Shown one piece after another: positions 58,091 through 60,909 of a stretch of 60,909 nt of DNA. A program made the position numbers and the translations under genes. A model generated the notes under the pieces. The model saw only the letters and a program-made list of their open reading frames with translations. It was not told the DNA's origin and made no database searches. How positions within the stretch are numbered: position 1 is the first letter of the stretch; every line of letters begins with the position of its first letter. Origin of the DNA: Flavobacterium sp. (GTDB lineage Bacteria > Bacteroidota > Bacteroidia > Flavobacteriales > Flavobacteriaceae); the NCBI RefSeq assembly GCF_004211145.1, contig NZ_SEBS01000022.1, forward strand, positions 1 through 60,909. The letters run 5' to 3'.

Positions 58091-59074
58091 TTACTGCAAT
58101 AGTACATCTATTTTCTTAAGCAGACTGTCAAAAAGTCGGCAGTTGCGTTTTTCGATCACGCTGTACAATTGAAACAGTTTGTCGTCGCGTTCGGACTTGA
58201 GCGCGTAGTTGTTGCAGATGTTGGCGCAGACTTTCGACAGCAGGGTTTTAGCGTCGGCGTTCTTATAAGCGCTGATCGCATTCTGGAAGTCGGCGTTCGC
58301 GTAATCGTCGTCGACGTTCATCTGCAAAGTCGGGAAAAATGCGGCGTGCGGATAAACCGAATATGCGATGTACGAAGCCTGCGGATATTGCGTCAACACT
58401 GCGATGTCGGTGGGATTTTTGAAATTGGCAAGTGTCGCCAGAATCTCGGCAGTCGGATACTTCGTCGCGAAGAATTTCACGCGAGCGTAATTCTTGGATT
58501 TATAACCGCTCGTGTAGAAAATCGTGTTCAGTGTACGGGGCGCGACATTGTCGTCGGCCAACGCCATCGCGGTTAGTTTCGCAAGACAGGCGTCGGTTTC
58601 CACTGATGTCCATTTCGTGTCGTAATCGCGTCCGAACATGCCTTTGAGTTCTTTCTGCAACCCTTTCTTGGTGGTGCGCTCGTAGTATTTCTTGCGTTCG
58701 GCTTTCTCTTTTTGATGGGCGACGGCAACATAAAGTTCACTCGCGGGATTCGATTCGTATTCGATCACTCCCAGTTTTAATTTTACGATTTCGTCGCTTG
58801 TCATGTAGCTTTTGAACAGATCGGCGACTTTTGCGGATTTGCGTTCCACGAGTTCCTGGGCGATCGCGATCTTGGCGTCGGCGTTTGCGCGGGAAACGGC
58901 TTTGAGAAGCTCGTCCTCGGTTGCCGATTTGTAATCGGTTTCAGTCGTGGTGTGTCGTGATACTGTCGGTTTATTGCCCGATCCGTTGTCGGCGATAAGC
59001 TTTGTCGATCTGGCCGATTGTGAAAATCCGACGGCTCCGGCAAACAAGCAAAATAGCAGCAATGTGTTTTTCAT
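58091..59074 (-). CDS. Secreted hypothetical protein
   Basis: From the ATG at 59074 the 327-residue product starts with the signal peptide MKNTLLLFCLFAGAVGFSQ. The mature part is mostly helical and rich in Lys, Ala and Asp, with possible repeat-like helices (ATLANFKNPTDIAVLTQYPQ). Three Cys are near the C-terminus. I recognise no family. A GTG two codons upstream (59080) is in frame, but the ATG gives the normal signal peptide. It precedes the DUF4253-like gene by 15 bp on the same strand. The 260 bp to idi hold only the idi promoter box. Confidence 0.75.
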   Translation of the reverse strand: MKNTLLLFCLFAGAVGFSQSARSTKLIADNGSGNKPTVSRHTTTETDYKSATEDELLKAVSRANADAKIAIAQELVERKSAKVADLFKSYMTSDEIVKLKLGVIEYESNPASELYVAVAHQKEKAERKKYYERTTKKGLQKELKGMFGRDYDTKWTSVETDACLAKLTAMALADDNVAPRTLNTIFYTSGYKSKNYARVKFFATKYPTAEILATLANFKNPTDIAVLTQYPQASYIAYSVYPHAAFFPTLQMNVDDDYANADFQNAISAYKNADAKTLLSKVCANICNNYALKSERDDKLFQLYSVIEKRNCRLFDSLLKKIDVLLQ

Positions 59075-59322
59075 AGGCACTTAAAAAATTGTAGGTTTCG
59101 TTTGGGGGCGAAGGCGATTTACTAACGTGTTTTTCAGTCCATTAGTGTATCGCGGATTGTAAATCTAACGTAAAAAAAGAAATTACGAACCATAAAAATC
59201 CGATTTTAACAAACAGCGCTTCGGGCTTTATCGGCTAACCGTCAATGTTTTATCGGTTTTTTACAGGTTTTTCGGAGCGTGTTTTTCAATCGTCGGCCGA
59301 ACGCAAAACCATTCTTTTTTCT

Positions 59323-59330
59323 TACTTTTG
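59323..59330 (+). promoter_or_regulatory. Putative -7 box of idi
   Basis: TACTTTTG, exact TAnnTTTG match ending 10 bp before the ATG at 59341; no TTG at the usual distance. Confidence 0.42.
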
Positions 59331-59340
59331 AAATCAAGTC

Positions 59341-59868
59341 ATGATAGAAGAAAAAGTAATATTAGTAAACGAAAACGACGAGCAGATCGGTTTGATGCCG
59401 AAGCTTGAAGCCCACGAGAAAGCCGTTTTGCACCGCGCGTTCTCGGTTTTCGTGATGAACGGAAACAACGAGGTTATGCTGCAGCAGCGAGCGGCCCAAA
59501 AATACCATTCGCCTTTGCTGTGGACCAACACGTGTTGCAGCCACCAGCGAGAAGGTGAAACCAATATCGAGGCCGGAACGCGTCGCTTGCACGAGGAAAT
59601 GGGTTTCACCACCGAGTTGCGCGAACTGTTCCATTTCATTTATAAAGCACCGTTCGAAAACGGCCTGACGGAACACGAACTCGACCATGTCATGATCGGA
59701 TTCTACAAAGGCGAACCGAACATCAATCCTGACGAAGTCGCCGACTGGAAATGGATGCACATCGACCTTTTAAAGACCGATATGGAAAAACATCCCGAGA
59801 AATACACGGTTTGGACGCGTATTATTTTCGATGAATTTTATCATTACCTTGAAGATCATAAGGTGTAG
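59341..59868 (+). CDS. idi: Isopentenyl-diphosphate delta-isomerase, type I
   Basis: The 175-residue Nudix-fold enzyme has LWTNTCCSHQREGE with the active-site Cys66 and metal-binding His68, the Nudix-type RRLHEEMGF and TEHELDHVMIG with the second catalytic Glu. It interconverts isopentenyl and dimethylallyl diphosphate for quinone, undecaprenol and carotenoid synthesis. Length and motif order match type I (not the flavin-dependent type II) enzymes. The stop codon runs into a heptamer repeat array. Confidence 0.93.
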   Translation: MIEEKVILVNENDEQIGLMPKLEAHEKAVLHRAFSVFVMNGNNEVMLQQRAAQKYHSPLLWTNTCCSHQREGETNIEAGTRRLHEEMGFTTELRELFHFIYKAPFENGLTEHELDHVMIGFYKGEPNINPDEVADWKWMHIDLLKTDMEKHPEKYTVWTRIIFDEFYHYLEDHKV

Positions 59869-59940
59869 ACGAAGGACGAAAGACGAATGACGAAAGACGA
59901 ATGACGAAAGACGAAGGACGAAGGACGAATGACGAAGGAC
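59868..59940 (+). repeat. Heptamer tandem array GACGAAN
   Basis: About ten consecutive 7-bp units of GACGAA followed by A, G or T. The first unit overlaps the idi stop codon region (TAG then AC). The next 120 bp up to queD show no gene or clear promoter box. Confidence 0.92.
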
Positions 59941-60061
59941 TGAAGCATCGGAAGGCAAAAGCTCGAATGAACGCATCAACCAATCAAAAAAAAGTCCATC
60001 CATCGTCAAAAGACACGATTCGAATAAAACAAGTAACCGATTCAACGATTAAACTAAAAAA

Positions 60062-60472
60062 GTGAAAGTAACAGTCTCAAGAAAAGCCCACTTCAACGCC
60101 GCGCATCGCTTACATCGAAAAGACTGGTCGTTCGAGAAGAACGATTCGGTGTTCGGGAAATGCAACAACGAGAACTTTCACGGGCATAATTATGAGTTGA
60201 TCGCGAGCGTGACGGGCCAGGTCGATCCGGAAACGGGTTACGTGATCGACATCAAAAAATTATCGGAAATCATCTACGAGGAAGTCGAAGTCCCGTTCGA
60301 TCATAAAAATTTGAACCTCGACGTGCCCGACTTCGCCGACCTGAATCCGACGGCCGAACACATCGCTTACGTAATCTGGCACAAAGTCATGAAACGCCTC
60401 GACCCGAGTTTTGAACTCGAGATCAAATTATACGAAACGCCGAGAAATTCTGTAACGTATAGGGGAGAATAA
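60062..60472 (+). CDS. queD: 6-pyruvoyl-tetrahydropterin synthase / 6-carboxytetrahydropterin synthase
   Basis: The 136-residue protein starts with GTG and has the zinc ligands His15 (FNAAHRL), His40 and His42 (NFHGHNYE) and the catalytic Cys34. C-terminal FDHKNLNLDVPDF and Glu in ELEIKLYETPRN are also conserved. It converts dihydroneopterin triphosphate to a tetrahydropterin, in bacteria usually the second step of queuosine synthesis (QueD). Distinguishing it from a biopterin-type PTPS would need an alignment. No other queuosine gene is in view. Confidence 0.88.
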   Translation: MKVTVSRKAHFNAAHRLHRKDWSFEKNDSVFGKCNNENFHGHNYELIASVTGQVDPETGYVIDIKKLSEIIYEEVEVPFDHKNLNLDVPDFADLNPTAEHIAYVIWHKVMKRLDPSFELEIKLYETPRNSVTYRGE

Positions 60473-60540
60473 TCCGTAAATTGTGTTTGGAGTCGAAAGG
60501 CGAAAGTAAGACGAAAGACAAATGACGAATGACGAAGGAC

Positions 60541-60909
60541 CAAAATCCGGAAGACAAACGACGAATGACGAAGGGCCAAAATCCGGAAGACAACGACGAA
60601 TGACGAAGGACTAAAATCCGGGCGACAAACGACGAATGACAAAGGACCAAAATCCGGAAGACAAACGACGAATGACGAAGGACCAAAATCCGGAAGACAA
60701 CGACGAATGACGAAGGACTAAAATCCGAAAGACAAACGACGAATGACAAAGGACCAAAATCCGGAAGACAAACGACGAATGATGAAGGACCAAAATCCGG
60801 AAGACAAACGACGAATGACGAAGGACCAAAATCCGGAAGACAAACGACGAATGACGAAGGACCAAAATCCGGAAGACAAACGACGAATGACAAAGGACCA
60901 AAATCCGGA
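60541..60909. repeat. 36-bp minisatellite, 11 copies, cut by the window end
   Basis: The core CAAAATCCGG (with variants TAAAATCCGG and TAAAATCCGA) occurs at 60541, 60577, 60612, 60648, 60684, 60719, 60755, 60791, 60827, 60863 and 60899, so spacing is 36 bp except twice 35. Each unit also holds GACGAATGACGAAGGAC, built from the heptamers seen elsewhere. Units 2-4 and 5-7 form a 107-bp higher-order repeat. From 60473 to 60540 only irregular heptamers occur; no gene is seen. Confidence 0.95.

Noticed and set aside
60423..60901. Long reverse-strand open frames with a 12-residue repeat (RHSSFVFRILVL)
   Set aside because: They are the translation of the 36-bp minisatellite; two 35-bp units break the frame between copies, no promoter or homologous domain is seen, and one frame overlaps queD.
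60541..60909. CRISPR array
   Set aside because: The spacing is regular, but the segments between cores are themselves near-identical; there are no unique spacers and no cas genes.

Overview
The window looks like chromosomal DNA of a member of the Bacteroidota, most likely class Flavobacteriia. The signs are: operon heads carrying the Bacteroidota -7 box TAnnTTTG (often with an upstream TTG 17-23 bp away) rather than sigma70 boxes, almost no Shine-Dalgarno sequences, frequent TTG/GTG starts, flavobacterial protein types (PorV-like barrel, DUF4105 protein, long RecQ, COG2509 FAD protein) and intergenic tandem repeats typical of these genomes. No tRNA, rRNA, CRISPR array, transposase or phage gene was seen.

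About 0.5-42 kb is one large surface-polysaccharide locus. It opens with an acyl carrier protein, a ketoacyl synthase III, a short-chain reductase and a polysaccharide deacetylase (493-3467), then a reverse-strand acyltransferase. From 4745 to 11989 a tightly coupled operon encodes a GT4 glycosyltransferase, two small phosphoglycosyl transferases, a GT2, a second acyltransferase, an ATP-grasp enzyme, a HAD phosphatase and a sugar aminotransferase. A PglF/WbpM-type membrane dehydratase (12060) follows, then the Wza/Wzc export and chain-length pair (14071-17230) and an antiparallel PHP-type tyrosine phosphatase. From 18117 a long coupled run encodes an ABC polysaccharide exporter (Wzm/Wzt), a hexapeptide acyltransferase, an FkbM methyltransferase, six glycosyltransferases and a nonulosonic-acid module (neuA, neuB, a TylF-like methyltransferase, neuC). 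A promoter at 30790-30820 starts the last run: a GT-B-like protein, six more glycosyltransferases, a Wzy/WaaL-like membrane protein and a large WcaJ-type initiating transferase (40542-41936). In total I count about 15 glycosyltransferases and three initiating transferases. The genes fit a glycan containing a 4-amino-4,6-dideoxy sugar and a sialic-acid-like sugar. The ACP/KASIII/reductase set is a good candidate for making a hydroxyacyl group for the amino sugar.

From 42 to 50 kb lie envelope and housekeeping genes: a DUF4105 protein, a PorV-like protein, pssA, a GH25 lysozyme-like protein, a DUF1801 protein, lptB, an AhpD-like protein, tatC, kdsD/kpsF. From 50 to 61 kb come recQ, a secreted transglutaminase-like protein, a DUF2891 protein, a COG2509 FAD protein, a lipoprotein gene interrupted by an in-frame TAG, a DUF4253 protein, a secreted unknown, idi and queD. 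The intergenic spaces in this part are full of short repeats: an inverted/direct-repeat element after recQ that supplies the start codon of the next gene, heptamer arrays, and an 11-copy 36-bp minisatellite at the right edge.
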